A DNA stretch of 64,000 nt from Kribbibacterium absianum. Its GTDB lineage: Bacteria > Actinomycetota > Coriobacteriia > Coriobacteriales > Atopobiaceae. Where the stretch lies: contig NZ_JASJEX010000001.1 of assembly GCF_030067705.1 (NCBI RefSeq), positions 558,001-622,000 of the forward strand, read 5' to 3'. Below the pieces are notes generated by a model. The model searched no databases. It was not told the origin of the DNA and saw nothing but the letters and a program-made list of their open reading frames with translations. Positions 45,716 through 54,154 of the stretch are shown in pieces (position 1 is the stretch's first letter; each line of letters opens with the position of its first letter). Position numbers and translations under genes: made by a program.

Positions 45716-45949
45716 TGCCCGGAACCGCCTGTCTCGCGAGCAGCCCTCGCTGCCTGCCCCGAATCGCCTGCCTCGCGCGAACCGCCCTCGACGGGGCAAG
45801 GCTTCAAACGGTTTGCCCCGTATCGGCCCGGTGCCGGCAGCCGGCCGCCGTTTTGGGAGGTTTCAACCGGAACCGGGACGATACGGGGCACAGCATGCAA
45901 CAGTTGACCCCGAATCGGCGCATGCGCGCGACGAGGCCAATCCGGGGCA
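45716..45949. repeat. Three successive palindromic modules built on TGCCCCGWATCG
   Basis: The gap upstream of the GIY-YIG gene is filled with related sequence. Module A: TGCCCCG at 45755 with CGGGGCA ending at 45798. Module B: a 19-bp inverted repeat with one mismatch, 45814-45832 and 45872-45890. Module C: TGACCCCGAATCGG at 45905 with AATCCGGGGCA ending at 45949. A direct partial copy of the module A start (28 bases, about six differences) lies at 45716-45743. No frame here looks coding. Confidence 0.65.
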
Positions 45950-45954
45950 GACGT

Positions 45955-46680
45955 CTATCGCATCATCACGGCCGTGGCCTGACCGAGGACCAGGTACTCC
46001 CCGGCATGGAGGTCAACCTCCACGGACCCCGTCAGCGTGCCGTCCGAGACAACCTCAGGAGTCGACCCCAAGATCCGCTGCCCCGTCACGGTGTAGGAGC
46101 GGTAGCCGTCCCCGTCCACCGGGGTCAGCGTCCAGGTGCCCGCCGGGCAGTCCACGCCCACTTTGTACACGGACCCGGCGGAGAGCTCCGTCCTGTCCTG
46201 CACTGACACGTCGTCGGCCTTCACAAAGGAGCCGTTCGTGACGCGCACCGCCTGGCCGTCCTCAAGGGTGAGCCAGTCCTGCTCGCTCACCACCTGCTCC
46301 CAGTACGGCTCGCCGTTGCGATAGAGCGACACCGCGCAGGCACCGCCCGCGGCGAGGAACTTGTACTCCCCTGCCGGCAGGTTCGTCCCCACCTGGTAGT
46401 CACCGGGCTTGTAGACCATCGTCGTGCCCTCGGCGTTGATAGCCATGCCGTCGGTGGTCTGTGCCGTGGGCATGGTGGCCGCGCGAATCGCGCCCGGCCC
46501 CAGGCGCCAGAGGACGGACAGGATGAAGAGCGCCCCCATGACCGAGCACAGGACGATGGCCCCGGTGCGCGACACCTTGGGGAAGAGCGGCTTTTGGCCG
46601 GCCACGCGCTGCTGGCGCGCCCGCTCCTCCCCCTCGGCCTTCTTGTGCGCGCGGCGCTCGCGCCACGTCGGCCTCGCCAT
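45955..46680 (-). CDS. Hypothetical single-pass membrane protein with two beta-rich repeats
   Basis: 241 residues: a basic cytoplasmic N-terminus (about 1-38), one transmembrane segment (about 41-62), and an extracytoplasmic part containing two related units. The first is YQVGTNLPAGEYKF (about 94-107); the second is YKVGVDCPAGTWTL (about 170-183). Each is followed by beta-strand-like sequence. I do not recognise a named family. It starts immediately after the proS stop codon, so it is likely expressed with proS. The two units suggest an internal duplication for ligand or surface binding. Confidence 0.75.
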   Translation of the reverse strand: MARPTWRERRAHKKAEGEERARQQRVAGQKPLFPKVSRTGAIVLCSVMGALFILSVLWRLGPGAIRAATMPTAQTTDGMAINAEGTTMVYKPGDYQVGTNLPAGEYKFLAAGGACAVSLYRNGEPYWEQVVSEQDWLTLEDGQAVRVTNGSFVKADDVSVQDRTELSAGSVYKVGVDCPAGTWTLTPVDGDGYRSYTVTGQRILGSTPEVVSDGTLTGSVEVDLHAGEYLVLGQATAVMMR

Positions 46681-48405
46681 CTACATCCTCCGAGCATCGA
46701 CGAGGCCCGCCACCTGCGATGCCACGTCCTCGAGCGGCACGTCCGTGCGCTCGCCGTCGGCGCGGTCCTTGAGCTCGACGGTGCCGTTCTTCACGCCGCG
46801 CTTGCCGAGCACCACCTGGTACGGCAGACCGAGCAGGTCGGCGTCGTTGAACTTGACGCCGGCCCGCTCCTTGCGGTCGTCGAGCAGCGTCTGCACGCCG
46901 AGGGCCGCAAGCTCGTCAGCCAGTCGCTGGGCCGCCGGCCACACGAGGTCGTCGGACACGTCCAAGGGGAGGACCTCCACCTCGAAGGGCGCGACGGGCA
47001 CCGGCCACACGATGCCGGCCTCGTCGTGGGACTGCTCGACCACGGCGGCCAGGGTGCGCGTCACGCCGATGCCGTAGCAGCCCATCTGGAAGAACCGCTC
47101 CTTGCCGTCCTGGTCGAGGAACGTCGCGTGCAGCGCGCGAGAGTACTTGTCGCCCAGCTGGAAGATCTGGCCCACCTCGATGCCGCGGGCCTCCTTGAGC
47201 GGTGCCCCGCACTCGGGGCACCGGTCGCCGGCCTTCGCGCTCGCGAGGTCGAGCCACTCGTCCGGCGTGAAGTCGCGGCCCGGGCACGCGCCGGCCAGGT
47301 GCTTCTCGGGCAGGTTCGCGCCCACGAGCCACGAGAGGGACTGCTGGAGCGAGATGTCGCACACGCAGAGGACGCCCTCCGGGAGCCCGACGGGGCCGAT
47401 GCAGCCCTTGACGAGGCCGAGGGACTCGAGCTCCTCGTCCGTCATGAGCCGGTAGTCGCCGAACGCGTGGCTCGCCTTGACGTCGTTGAGCTCGTGGTCG
47501 CCCGGCACGATCGCGACGACCGGCTCGCCCACGCCGTTGACGAGCGCGATGGACTTGCGGGTCGCCGACCGGTCGACGCCGAGCAGGGCGGCGACCTCCT
47601 CGATGGTGTGCGCGCCCGGGGTGTCGAGCTCGACCATCTCGCCGTCGGGCGTCGCGGGGCCGTCGGCCACGGCGATCACCGCGGTTGCCGCCTCCTCGTC
47701 CGCGGCGTAGCCGCATTGGTCGCAGTGCACGATGGCGGCCTCGCCGTACTCGGCGAGCGCCATGAACTCGATGGAGGAGGAGCCGCCGATCTGGCCGGAG
47801 TCCGCCGCCACCGGCACGCAGTGTAGGCCGCAGCGCTTGAAGATCCGGTCGTAGGCGTCGTACATCTGGTCATAGGTCGCCTTGAGCCCCGCCTCGTCGG
47901 CGTCGAAGGAGTAGGCGTCCTTCATGATGAACTCGCGGCCGCGCATGAGGCCGAATCGGGGGCGCAGCTCGTCGCGGAACTTCTGCTGGATCTGGTAGAG
48001 GTTCTGGGGCAGCTGCTTGTAGCTCTTGAGCTCGTGGTTCACGAGGTCCGTCATCGTCTCCTCGTGCGTGGGGCCGAGCGCGAACTCGCGCTCGTGGCGG
48101 TCCTGGACGCGCATGAGCTCCGGGCCGTACACGTCCCAACGTCCGGACTCGCGCCACAGCTCGGCGGGCGTCAGGACCGGCAGGAGCACCTCCTGGCCTC
48201 CGTGGGAGTCCATCTCCTCGCGGACGATCGTCTCGATCTTCTCAAGGGACCGCCAGGCCAGCGGCAGGTAGGAGTAGAGGCCGCTCGCCGTCTTGCGGAT
48301 CATGCCGGCGCGCAGCAGCAGCTTGTGGCTCGCCAGGTCCGCCTCGGTCGGGTCCTCCTTGAGCGTGGGGGCGTAGAGTCGGCTCATCTTCTCGAGCATC
48401 TTCAC
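46681..48405 (-). CDS. proS: Prolyl-tRNA synthetase (bacterial type)
   Basis: 574 residues of class II synthetase. Motif 2 region RDELRPRFGLMRGREFIMKDAYSFD, the inserted editing (INS) domain (about 230-390, including TRKSIALVNG and VPGDHELNDVKASHAF), motif 3 near MGCYGIGVTRTLAAVVEQSHDEAGIVWP, and the C-terminal anticodon-binding domain. The GTG at 48405 has AAGGTGA 6 bases upstream; ATGs two and six codons later are less well placed. proS is often last in the ispG/dxr cluster. Confidence 0.95.
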   Translation of the reverse strand: MKMLEKMSRLYAPTLKEDPTEADLASHKLLLRAGMIRKTASGLYSYLPLAWRSLEKIETIVREEMDSHGGQEVLLPVLTPAELWRESGRWDVYGPELMRVQDRHEREFALGPTHEETMTDLVNHELKSYKQLPQNLYQIQQKFRDELRPRFGLMRGREFIMKDAYSFDADEAGLKATYDQMYDAYDRIFKRCGLHCVPVAADSGQIGGSSSIEFMALAEYGEAAIVHCDQCGYAADEEAATAVIAVADGPATPDGEMVELDTPGAHTIEEVAALLGVDRSATRKSIALVNGVGEPVVAIVPGDHELNDVKASHAFGDYRLMTDEELESLGLVKGCIGPVGLPEGVLCVCDISLQQSLSWLVGANLPEKHLAGACPGRDFTPDEWLDLASAKAGDRCPECGAPLKEARGIEVGQIFQLGDKYSRALHATFLDQDGKERFFQMGCYGIGVTRTLAAVVEQSHDEAGIVWPVPVAPFEVEVLPLDVSDDLVWPAAQRLADELAALGVQTLLDDRKERAGVKFNDADLLGLPYQVVLGKRGVKNGTVELKDRADGERTDVPLEDVASQVAGLVDARRM

Positions 48406-48429
48406 GAACGATCACCTTCGTCGCTTGTC

Positions 48430-48464
48430 GACGCCCGACGGGCCTCGAGGGCCGGTCGGGCGTC
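48430..48464. terminator. Hairpin between dxr and proS
   Basis: GACGCCCGAC (48430-48439) pairs with GTCGGGCGTC (48455-48464) around a self-complementary GGGCC/GGGCC-flanked loop. No T-run follows on the minus strand, so partial termination or a leader structure for proS are both possible. Confidence 0.4.
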
Positions 48465-48493
48465 ACGGTCTGTCTGTCTCTGTCACCGGGTCA

Positions 48494-49693
48494 TTATCGC
48501 TGAATGCCGTCGATGACCTTGCCGGCGCGCTCGCGGGCCCGCGCGTCCACGTCCGCCAGCTGCTCGAGCGACTGCACCGGCTCCACCTCGGTCTGCTCCA
48601 TGACCCGCTCGATGGTGCGGTCGATGTCGCAGAAGCCGATGCGCCCCCGTCGGAACGCCAGGTTCGCCACCTCGTTGGCGGCGTTCATCGCGCACGGCAT
48701 CGTGCCGCCGGTGCGCCCCGCCGTGAGCGCCAGGTCGAAGCAGCGGAACGTCTTGAGGTCCGGCTTGGCGAACGTGAACTCGTGCATCCTGCGGTAGTCG
48801 ATACGGTCCGCCGGCGTGTCCCAGCGGTCCGGGTACGACAGCGCGTACTGGATCGGGATGCGCATGTCGCTGGCACCGAGCTGCGCCATCGTCGAACCGT
48901 CGCAGAACTCGACCATCGAGTGGATCTTGGACTGACGGTGGATCAGCACGTAGACGTCGTCGATGCCCACCTGGAACAGGTGGTGGGCCTCGATGACCTC
49001 GAGGCCCTTGTTCATGAGCGTCGCCGAGTCGATGGAGATCTTGGGCCCCATGTGCCAGGTGGGGTGCGAGAGGGCCATGCGCGGCGTGACGGTCTCGAGC
49101 TCCTCGCGGGTCCAGCCGTAGAACGGGCCTCCCGAGCACGTGAGCCAGATGCGGTAGATCTCGTTGCTCCGCTGGCCCGTGAGGCACTGGTAGATGGCCG
49201 CGTGCTCGGAGTCGATGGGCAGAAGCCGGCCCGGCTTCGCCATGGGCATGAGGAGGTCGCCACCGGAGACGAAGGCCTCTTTGTTGGCGCAGGCGAGGAT
49301 CTTGTCCTCCTCGAGCGCGGTGTACGCGGCCCAGATGCCCTCCTCGCCCACGACGGCGTCGAGGACGCAGTCCACCTCGGGCAGGCGGCAGAGCTCGGTG
49401 ACGCCGCGCTCGCCCTTGTGAACCTGGCAGCCCTTGGGCAGGTCATCGAGGACCGGGTCCGCCGCACGGGCCGACTCGGCCACGGCCACCTGCTTGACGT
49501 CGAACTCTCGGGCGGCCTTGACGAGCGCGCCCAGGCTCGAGTTCACCGACAGGGCGACCACGTCCAGTTCGTCGGGATGCTGGCGGCACACGTCGAGCGC
49601 CTGGGTGCCGATGGAGCCGGAGCAGCCGAGAATCGCCACTCGCAACGGACGGTGACGGTCCCCTTGCGGGGCCGTGTCCTCGAAGATGGTCAC
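48494..49693 (-). CDS. dxr: 1-deoxy-D-xylulose 5-phosphate reductoisomerase
   Basis: 399 residues, second step of the MEP isoprenoid pathway. The NADPH motif is RVAILGCSGSIGTQALDVCRQHP; ACANKEAFVSGG, LPIDSEHAAIYQCL, GGPFYGW, PTWHMGPKISIDSATLMNKGLEVIEAHHLF and the C-terminal AMNAANEVANLAF are all canonical. The GTG at 49693 follows GGAGG by 7-8 bases; an upstream GTG/ATG frame adds eight residues. It is separated from ispG and cdsA by the carbohydrate locus. Confidence 0.94.
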   Translation of the reverse strand: MTIFEDTAPQGDRHRPLRVAILGCSGSIGTQALDVCRQHPDELDVVALSVNSSLGALVKAAREFDVKQVAVAESARAADPVLDDLPKGCQVHKGERGVTELCRLPEVDCVLDAVVGEEGIWAAYTALEEDKILACANKEAFVSGGDLLMPMAKPGRLLPIDSEHAAIYQCLTGQRSNEIYRIWLTCSGGPFYGWTREELETVTPRMALSHPTWHMGPKISIDSATLMNKGLEVIEAHHLFQVGIDDVYVLIHRQSKIHSMVEFCDGSTMAQLGASDMRIPIQYALSYPDRWDTPADRIDYRRMHEFTFAKPDLKTFRCFDLALTAGRTGGTMPCAMNAANEVANLAFRRGRIGFCDIDRTIERVMEQTEVEPVQSLEQLADVDARARERAGKVIDGIQR

Positions 49694-49816
49694 TGGAGAG
49701 CCTCCAACCTGACCCACATTCCTGCGGCCTTACGCTGGCGTAACCATCCGAGCATACTCCGGGGGCTCCTGTCCCTCGGTTCCTTCAGAGAAAACGCCGC
49801 AACCATCACGCGAACC

Positions 49817-49855
49817 AAAGCGGCGCGGTCGGGACGGAAGCCCGGCTGCGCCGCC
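49817..49855 (-). terminator. Possible terminator of the PTS catabolic operon
   Basis: On the minus strand after the IIA stop, GCGGCGC pairs with GCGCCGC (plus coordinates 49848-49854 and 49820-49826), with a partly self-pairing 21-base middle, followed by TTTGG. The rest of the 192-base gap to dxr also has a 14-base palindrome TTACGCTGGCGTAA near 49731-49744 in the dxr leader. Confidence 0.45.
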
Positions 49856-49885
49856 TTCTCAACCGCGCATCGATGCGCTTGGCGC

Positions 49886-50371
49886 CTATTCCGCCGCCTC
49901 GACGCAAAGGCGCGCCAGCGTCTCCGCCATGCCCTCCTCGGTGGTCTGGCGCCGGAGCTCCTCCACCTTGGCGTCGTCCATGAAGATGTTCATGAGAGCC
50001 TGGAGCACGGCCACCTGGTCCTCGGCGTGCGCGAGCAGCCCGAGGTTGATCACCAGCTCCGCGTTCACCGGGACGTCGAGCCCGGCCATGTGCGTGAAGG
50101 GCACCGGCTTTGCCGGCCGCACCACCGCGATGTAGGGCCGCCCGATGTGCTCCGGGTCCACGTGCGGGATGGCGACCTGGATGGACTCGCACGCGAGCCC
50201 CGTGGGATACGCGGCCTCGCGCTCCCTCACGGCGTCGTACCAGGTGTCCTTGATGTAGCCCCTCTCGTCCAGCCGTGCGCCCAGCTGGGCGAAGAGGTCG
50301 TCCGCGTCCTCGGCGTCGATGTCGAAGAACACAAGCTCAGGCTTGATGAGGCTCACGTCGACCGTGCCCAT
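49886..50371 (-). CDS. PTS sugar transporter EIIA (galactitol/fructose type)
   Basis: 161 residues of the PTS_EIIA_2 fold. The phosphorylated histidine is H70 in SIQVAIPHVDPEHI; other family strands are FAQLGARLDERGYIKDTWYDAVREREAAYPTGLA and LGLLAHAEDQVAVLQALMNIF. It would receive phosphate from HPr (not in the window) and pass it to the separate IIB at 54155-54442. Last gene of the minus-strand run TIM-YjbQ-aldolase-IIA. Confidence 0.88.
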   Translation of the reverse strand: MGTVDVSLIKPELVFFDIDAEDADDLFAQLGARLDERGYIKDTWYDAVREREAAYPTGLACESIQVAIPHVDPEHIGRPYIAVVRPAKPVPFTHMAGLDVPVNAELVINLGLLAHAEDQVAVLQALMNIFMDDAKVEELRRQTTEEGMAETLARLCVEAAE

Positions 50372-50386
50372 CGCTCGCTCCTCTCG

Positions 50387-51271
50387 TTAGCCGCGCGGCC
50401 TCATGACCGGCTTGGCGTCGTTGGCGAAGGTCGTTATCACGCGCGAGGCCTCGGCCAGCAGGCGGTCGTAGGCGGCGGCGCAGAGGTCGTCCCAGAAGAC
50501 CGGGCGTCCCTCGTCACGGGCGGCGTCTATCACGGCCGTTGCCGCTTCGCCAGCGTACTTCGATCCGTAGGTGTAGTAGTTGATCTTTCGGATGCCCGCG
50601 TCAATGGCCGCATGGTAGTCGGCGTCCGAGACGCCGGAGCCTCCGTGCATCACAAGCGGGAGGCCCGAGAGCTCGCGAATCTCGCGGAGCACGTCGAAGG
50701 AGAGGTGCGGCTCGCCCTTGTACAGGCCGTGGACGGTGCCGAACGAGCACGCGAGCGCGTCGCACTGGGTGTCGGCGATGAAGCGGGCGGCCTCGGCCGG
50801 GTCGGTGTACACGGCGGCCGTCTCGTGCGCCAGCTGGCCCGCGCCTCCCTCGCTCGCGCCCATGGAGCCGATCTCGCACTCCAGCCCGGCGTCGAACTCG
50901 TCGCACATGGCACGGGCGCGCAGGGAGTTGGCCACGTTCTGCTCGTAGGGCAGCGTGGAGCCGTCGTACATCGCGCCGGTGAACCCGAGGTCGAGGGCAC
51001 GGCGCACGAGGCCGAGGTCCTCGCCGTGGTCCAGGTGCACGCAGACCATCGCGCTCGAGGCGTCGGCCAGCTCGAGCATCGCCGGGCCGATCTGCTCGAT
51101 GGGGACGAAGGCCTCATGGGACTGCGCGTGGGCGACGATCACGGGGAACCCGGTGCCCTCGGCGGCGTCGACGGCCGCCCGGAGCATCTCGAAGTTCGGG
51201 CAGTTGAAGGCCGCGACGGCCATGTTCCGCTGGCTTGCGACGGCCAGGATGTCGGTGAGGTTGACGAGCAT
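50387..51271 (-). CDS. Class II aldolase, GatY/KbaY/Fba type
   Basis: 294-residue zinc-dependent ketose-bisphosphate aldolase. VHLDHGED (D81, H82) has the catalytic aspartate and a metal histidine; FGTVHGLYKGEPHLSFDVLREI and LPLVMHGGSGVSDADY supply the other ligands and the phosphate loop; INYYTYGSKYA follows where INxxT is usual. The family includes fructose-1,6- and tagatose-1,6-bisphosphate aldolases. Placement with a Gat-type PTS suggests that it cleaves the phosphorylated product of the imported sugar or polyol. Fifteen bases upstream of IIA. Confidence 0.85.
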   Translation of the reverse strand: MLVNLTDILAVASQRNMAVAAFNCPNFEMLRAAVDAAEGTGFPVIVAHAQSHEAFVPIEQIGPAMLELADASSAMVCVHLDHGEDLGLVRRALDLGFTGAMYDGSTLPYEQNVANSLRARAMCDEFDAGLECEIGSMGASEGGAGQLAHETAAVYTDPAEAARFIADTQCDALACSFGTVHGLYKGEPHLSFDVLREIRELSGLPLVMHGGSGVSDADYHAAIDAGIRKINYYTYGSKYAGEAATAVIDAARDEGRPVFWDDLCAAAYDRLLAEASRVITTFANDAKPVMRPRG

Positions 51272-51298
51272 GGGACGTCCTTTCCAGGGGCTTGGGGG

Positions 51299-51820
51299 TT
51301 ACTCGCCGATCACGACCACGCGGGCGCGGCGCGTGCGCTCGCGACAGCGGTCGAAGTCCACAAGGTAGATGCTCGCGAGGCCGTTCATGTTGAGCGCGCC
51401 GTTCGAGACCTCGAAGGTCTGGCTAGACCCCACGACGACGGAGCGGAGGTGAGCGTCGCCGTTCCAGAGCTGGGTGCGGTCGCCGCCGGGCAGCCACTTC
51501 TCAAGCTCCGGCCAGGTCTCCACCTCCTCGAAGTGCTGAAGGCCGGGATACCGGTAGGTGCTCCAGTCGTGCTGCTCGGGAAAGATGCGCCCGAGGCCGT
51601 CGGAGAGGTCCGCCTGGAGGAACGTGTCCCCCGCCGGCGTGTGGTCGTGGTCGTACTCCTGTGAGAAGACCGCGCAGGTGGTGTGGCAGGAGATGACCAC
51701 GGCGATGCCCTCGACGATGCCGCTCTCGGCCACGATGCCCCGCACGCCGTCGGTGATGTCGACGTAGGTGGGCTTGCCCGCCACGGTCTCGCAGGTGACC
51801 GTCCCTTTGTGCACCGTCAT
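51299..51820 (-). CDS. YjbQ family protein (UPF0047)
   Basis: 173 residues. Conserved elements: VVISCHTTCAVFSQEYD (His46), DAHLRSVVVGSSQTFEVSNGAL, IYLVDFDRCRERTRRARVVVIGE, and a metal-site-like mix of histidines (HDHTPAGD, QHDW). The family is named for weak thiamine-phosphate synthase activity and its true role is unsettled. It starts 2 bases after the stop of the TIM-like gene, in the middle of a sugar operon, which argues for a role in handling sugar phosphates. Slightly longer than the ~140-residue core family. Confidence 0.85.
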   Translation of the reverse strand: MTVHKGTVTCETVAGKPTYVDITDGVRGIVAESGIVEGIAVVISCHTTCAVFSQEYDHDHTPAGDTFLQADLSDGLGRIFPEQHDWSTYRYPGLQHFEEVETWPELEKWLPGGDRTQLWNGDAHLRSVVVGSSQTFEVSNGALNMNGLASIYLVDFDRCRERTRRARVVVIGE

Positions 51821-51822
51821 GG

Positions 51823-52539
51823 TCAGCCCTCCGCTTCGATCGTTGCGGCGATCTCTGCGCGAGCGCGGTCGAGCGCGGCGAACATGTCGTCGAGCACCGC
51901 GTGCGGGTCCTCGGCGGCGACGATGCCCGACGTGCCCCCCGACGCGTCGGCGCCGCACATGATCGCGTCGTAGACGTTCTGGCCGCTGTGGATGCCCGCC
52001 GCCTGGAGGACGAGGGTCTCGGGCGAGATCGCCTTCACGGCCTCGGTGGAGCCGCGCATGTAGTCCTCCCCCGCCACCTGACCGGTGCCGATGAGGCTGT
52101 TGAGCTCGCACACCATGACGTCGGGGTGCAGCTGCGCGATGGCCCTTCCCTCCTCGACGGAGTCGGCGCAGACCACCGTGACGATGCCCACCTCGCGGGC
52201 GCGCTGGATCGTGAGCGCCAGCTCGTGGACCGTGAGCGGCAGCTCCGCATGGTTGAGGAACGTGGCCTTGACGCCAGCCGCAGCGAGGGCCTCGGGGAGC
52301 ACGTGCCCCATCCCTCGCCCGGGGGTGAGGGACTCCATGTACTGCGCGCAGGGGATCAGGTGCGGGCATTCCGCGATGACCGCCGGCAGGTCGATGAGCT
52401 GGGCCGTGAAGAGCACCTGCACGTCGTACCTTTCGGCGAGCGCGTCGGTGTAACGGGCCAACTCCAGGAGATCCTCGCCGTAGAGGTAGGACTTGGGATT
52501 GACCACAAAGAACGGTCTTTCGAGCTTCACAGGTTCCAT
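51823..52539 (-). CDS. Triosephosphate isomerase-like TIM-barrel protein
   Basis: 238 residues. All catalytic positions of TIM are present: N14 and K16 (VVNPKSY), H97 (FLNHAELP) and E145 (VCELNSLIGTG), with the phosphate-loop IGTGQ and the C-terminal GADASGGTSGIVAA. The sequence is otherwise far from housekeeping TpiA, and genes of this kind occur in sugar/polyol loci where they isomerise other phosphorylated ketoses or aldoses. First gene of the minus-strand catabolic operon; the ATG follows GAGAGGG. Confidence 0.82.
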   Translation of the reverse strand: MEPVKLERPFFVVNPKSYLYGEDLLELARYTDALAERYDVQVLFTAQLIDLPAVIAECPHLIPCAQYMESLTPGRGMGHVLPEALAAAGVKATFLNHAELPLTVHELALTIQRAREVGIVTVVCADSVEEGRAIAQLHPDVMVCELNSLIGTGQVAGEDYMRGSTEAVKAISPETLVLQAAGIHSGQNVYDAIMCGADASGGTSGIVAAEDPHAVLDDMFAALDRARAEIAATIEAEG

Positions 52540-52587
52540 GGGCGCCCTCTCGTCAAGCTGAATGCGGGGACAAGTCGCGGCCATCCT

Positions 52588-52613
52588 ACTTGTTCCGCAG
52601 GGACGGTACAAGT
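52588..52613. promoter_or_regulatory. Putative operator of the GntR/UTRA regulator (divergent gap)
   Basis: Half-sites ACTTGTT (52588-52594) and TACAAGT (52607-52613) are separated by 12 bases. An additional ACAAGT lies at 52570-52575. The same ACTTGTW-N12-TACAAGT arrangement recurs upstream of the IIC gene (54971-54996). The site lies between the divergent TIM-like operon and the GntR gene. Confidence 0.65.
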
Positions 52614-52734
52614 CGCTTTTGGGCGAGCGTCCTTTTCGGGTCCCGTGGTTTTCAACCCGCCACGAAAAGACGGGCACCTCTCAGCGCTAAGCTTGGCGCC
52701 ATCCGCGAGGCCGTCCAGAAAGACCGAGGAGCCT

Positions 52735-53469
52735 GTGGCCAACGACCGTTCGTCCGAGCCCCTGAGCTCCCAGGTGGCCGAGCACATCCGCAGCAAGATC
52801 TACGCGAAGGAGTGGGGCCCGGGCGACCGGCTGCCCTCCGAGCACGCCCTGATGGAGCAGTTCGGCGTCAGCCGCGGCACCGTGCGAAGGGCGCTCCAGT
52901 CGCTGATCCAGGAAGGGCTGCTCACGAGCGAGCACGGCCGGGGCACCTTCGTCCGCGTGCCCCGCGTGCTGCACCCCACCGGCAACCGCCCGCTCTCCTT
53001 TGCCGCGGCGCTCGAGGACCAGGGCATCCGGTTCGAGACCACGGTGCTCGAGCGCGAGGCGGTGACGCCTCCCTCCCACGTCGCGACGCGCCTCGACCTG
53101 GACGGGGCCGACCTCGTGCTCCATTCCCACCGCCTCCGCTGCGACTCCGCCGGCACGCCGCTCATGGCCCTCGACAGCTGGATCCCGCTCAAGCGGTGCC
53201 CGGGCATCGAGCGTCTCGACCTCACCCAGGTGTCCCTGTTCGACGCCGTCCAGCAGACGTCGGGCCTGCTCATCGCTTGGTCCGAGATGTCCTACACGGC
53301 GGTCCTCGCGGGGTCAGACATCGGGGCGGTGCTCGGGGTCCCGGAGACGGCGCCGGCCCTTCGGCTCGACCAGCTCATCTATCTGGAGAGCGGCGACCCC
53401 GTGGAGTGGAGCTCCGTGTTTCTGCCCGGCGGTCACGCGATCACGGGCGTGGGCGTCCAGACGCGCTAG
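52735..53469 (+). CDS. GntR-family (HutC/UTRA) regulator of the PTS locus
   Basis: 244 residues with a GTG start after GAGGA. Winged helix (about 10-80): SKIYAKEWGPGDRLPSEHALMEQFGVSRGTVRRALQSLIQEGLLTSEHGRGTFV. UTRA ligand-binding domain (about 95-240): ALRLDQLIYLESGDPVEWSSVFLPG. Divergent from the catabolic operon, with a matching inverted half-site in both the shared gap and the IIC upstream region, so it is the likely local regulator. Its stop overlaps that of the convergent PH-like gene by two bases. Confidence 0.88.
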   Translation: MANDRSSEPLSSQVAEHIRSKIYAKEWGPGDRLPSEHALMEQFGVSRGTVRRALQSLIQEGLLTSEHGRGTFVRVPRVLHPTGNRPLSFAAALEDQGIRFETTVLEREAVTPPSHVATRLDLDGADLVLHSHRLRCDSAGTPLMALDSWIPLKRCPGIERLDLTQVSLFDAVQQTSGLLIAWSEMSYTAVLAGSDIGAVLGVPETAPALRLDQLIYLESGDPVEWSSVFLPGGHAITGVGVQTR

Positions 53470-54065
53470 TTGGGCTCCCCGGCGTTCGTGGCACCTGGGC
53501 GCGCCGCACGTCTGGCCCGCTTCTGCGCCTTCTCCGCCTCTTTGTCAGCCTTGATCCGCGCCTTGATCTGATCCTCGTGCTCGGCGTACACTCGGTTAGA
53601 GCGGCGCGCCCGTGCCTTGAGCGAGTCCGGGTGCACGCGCTCCTCCAGAGCCTCGAGGGCCTCGGCCAGCTCGAGGCCGCCGGCCATGTGGCCGGCCTGG
53701 ACCCAGTAGCGCCCCTTGACCGGGCCGCCCCCGTTCACGCGCACGTAGAGCTTCTCCTTGCCGCCCACCTCACGGACGCTCAGCTCCCGGATCCCCGAGA
53801 GCGGGAACCGGTCCGTGCGGCCGAAGCCCTGGAAGACCAGCTCGTCGTCGGTCAGTGTGACCTTCTCCGGGTTCGCGATCGCCACGAACGTGTTCCAGAC
53901 CTGGTAGCCGCACACGAGCAGGACCGCCCAGAGGATGCCGACAGGGAACGCGGAGCCGCCGATGAGCCCCCAGGCCGCCCAGAGCGCGAGCGCAGCGCAG
54001 AAGACTCCCACCGCGATGACGTCGACGACGTAGTAGCGGCGCTCGAAGGTGTAGGTCCCGCGCAT
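53466..54065 (-). CDS. Hypothetical membrane protein with PH-like domain
   Basis: 199 residues: two N-terminal transmembrane segments (about 14-34 and 38-60), then a bacterial PH-like stretch (about 65-120: VTLTDDELVFQGFGRTDRFPLSGIRELSVREVGGKEKLYVRVNGGG) and a charged helical tail rich in Lys/Arg/Glu (about 145-199). No enzymatic motif. It lies downstream of the IIB gene on the same strand (89-base gap), within the sugar locus; the link to transport is unclear. Confidence 0.72.
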   Translation of the reverse strand: MRGTYTFERRYYVVDVIAVGVFCAALALWAAWGLIGGSAFPVGILWAVLLVCGYQVWNTFVAIANPEKVTLTDDELVFQGFGRTDRFPLSGIRELSVREVGGKEKLYVRVNGGGPVKGRYWVQAGHMAGGLELAEALEALEERVHPDSLKARARRSNRVYAEHEDQIKARIKADKEAEKAQKRARRAARPGATNAGEPN

Positions 54066-54154
54066 CGCGCTCCCCTCTCATCGGGCTCGGTCACACGAAC
54101 GGGGCCCTCAGCGGAGCCCCGTGCGCCCTCGTCCAGCCTCAGCTTCGTCGCTCG

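Noticed and set aside
45716-45949. Possible CRISPR array
   Set aside because: Repeats alternate in orientation, vary in spacing and sequence, and no cas genes are nearby; palindromic modules explain it better.
48425-51664. 1079-residue plus-strand open frame
   Set aside because: It runs antisense across dxr, IIA and the aldolase, whose motifs are intact on the minus strand. Its composition (Arg/Val/His/Asp-rich) is typical of an antisense frame in GC-rich DNA.
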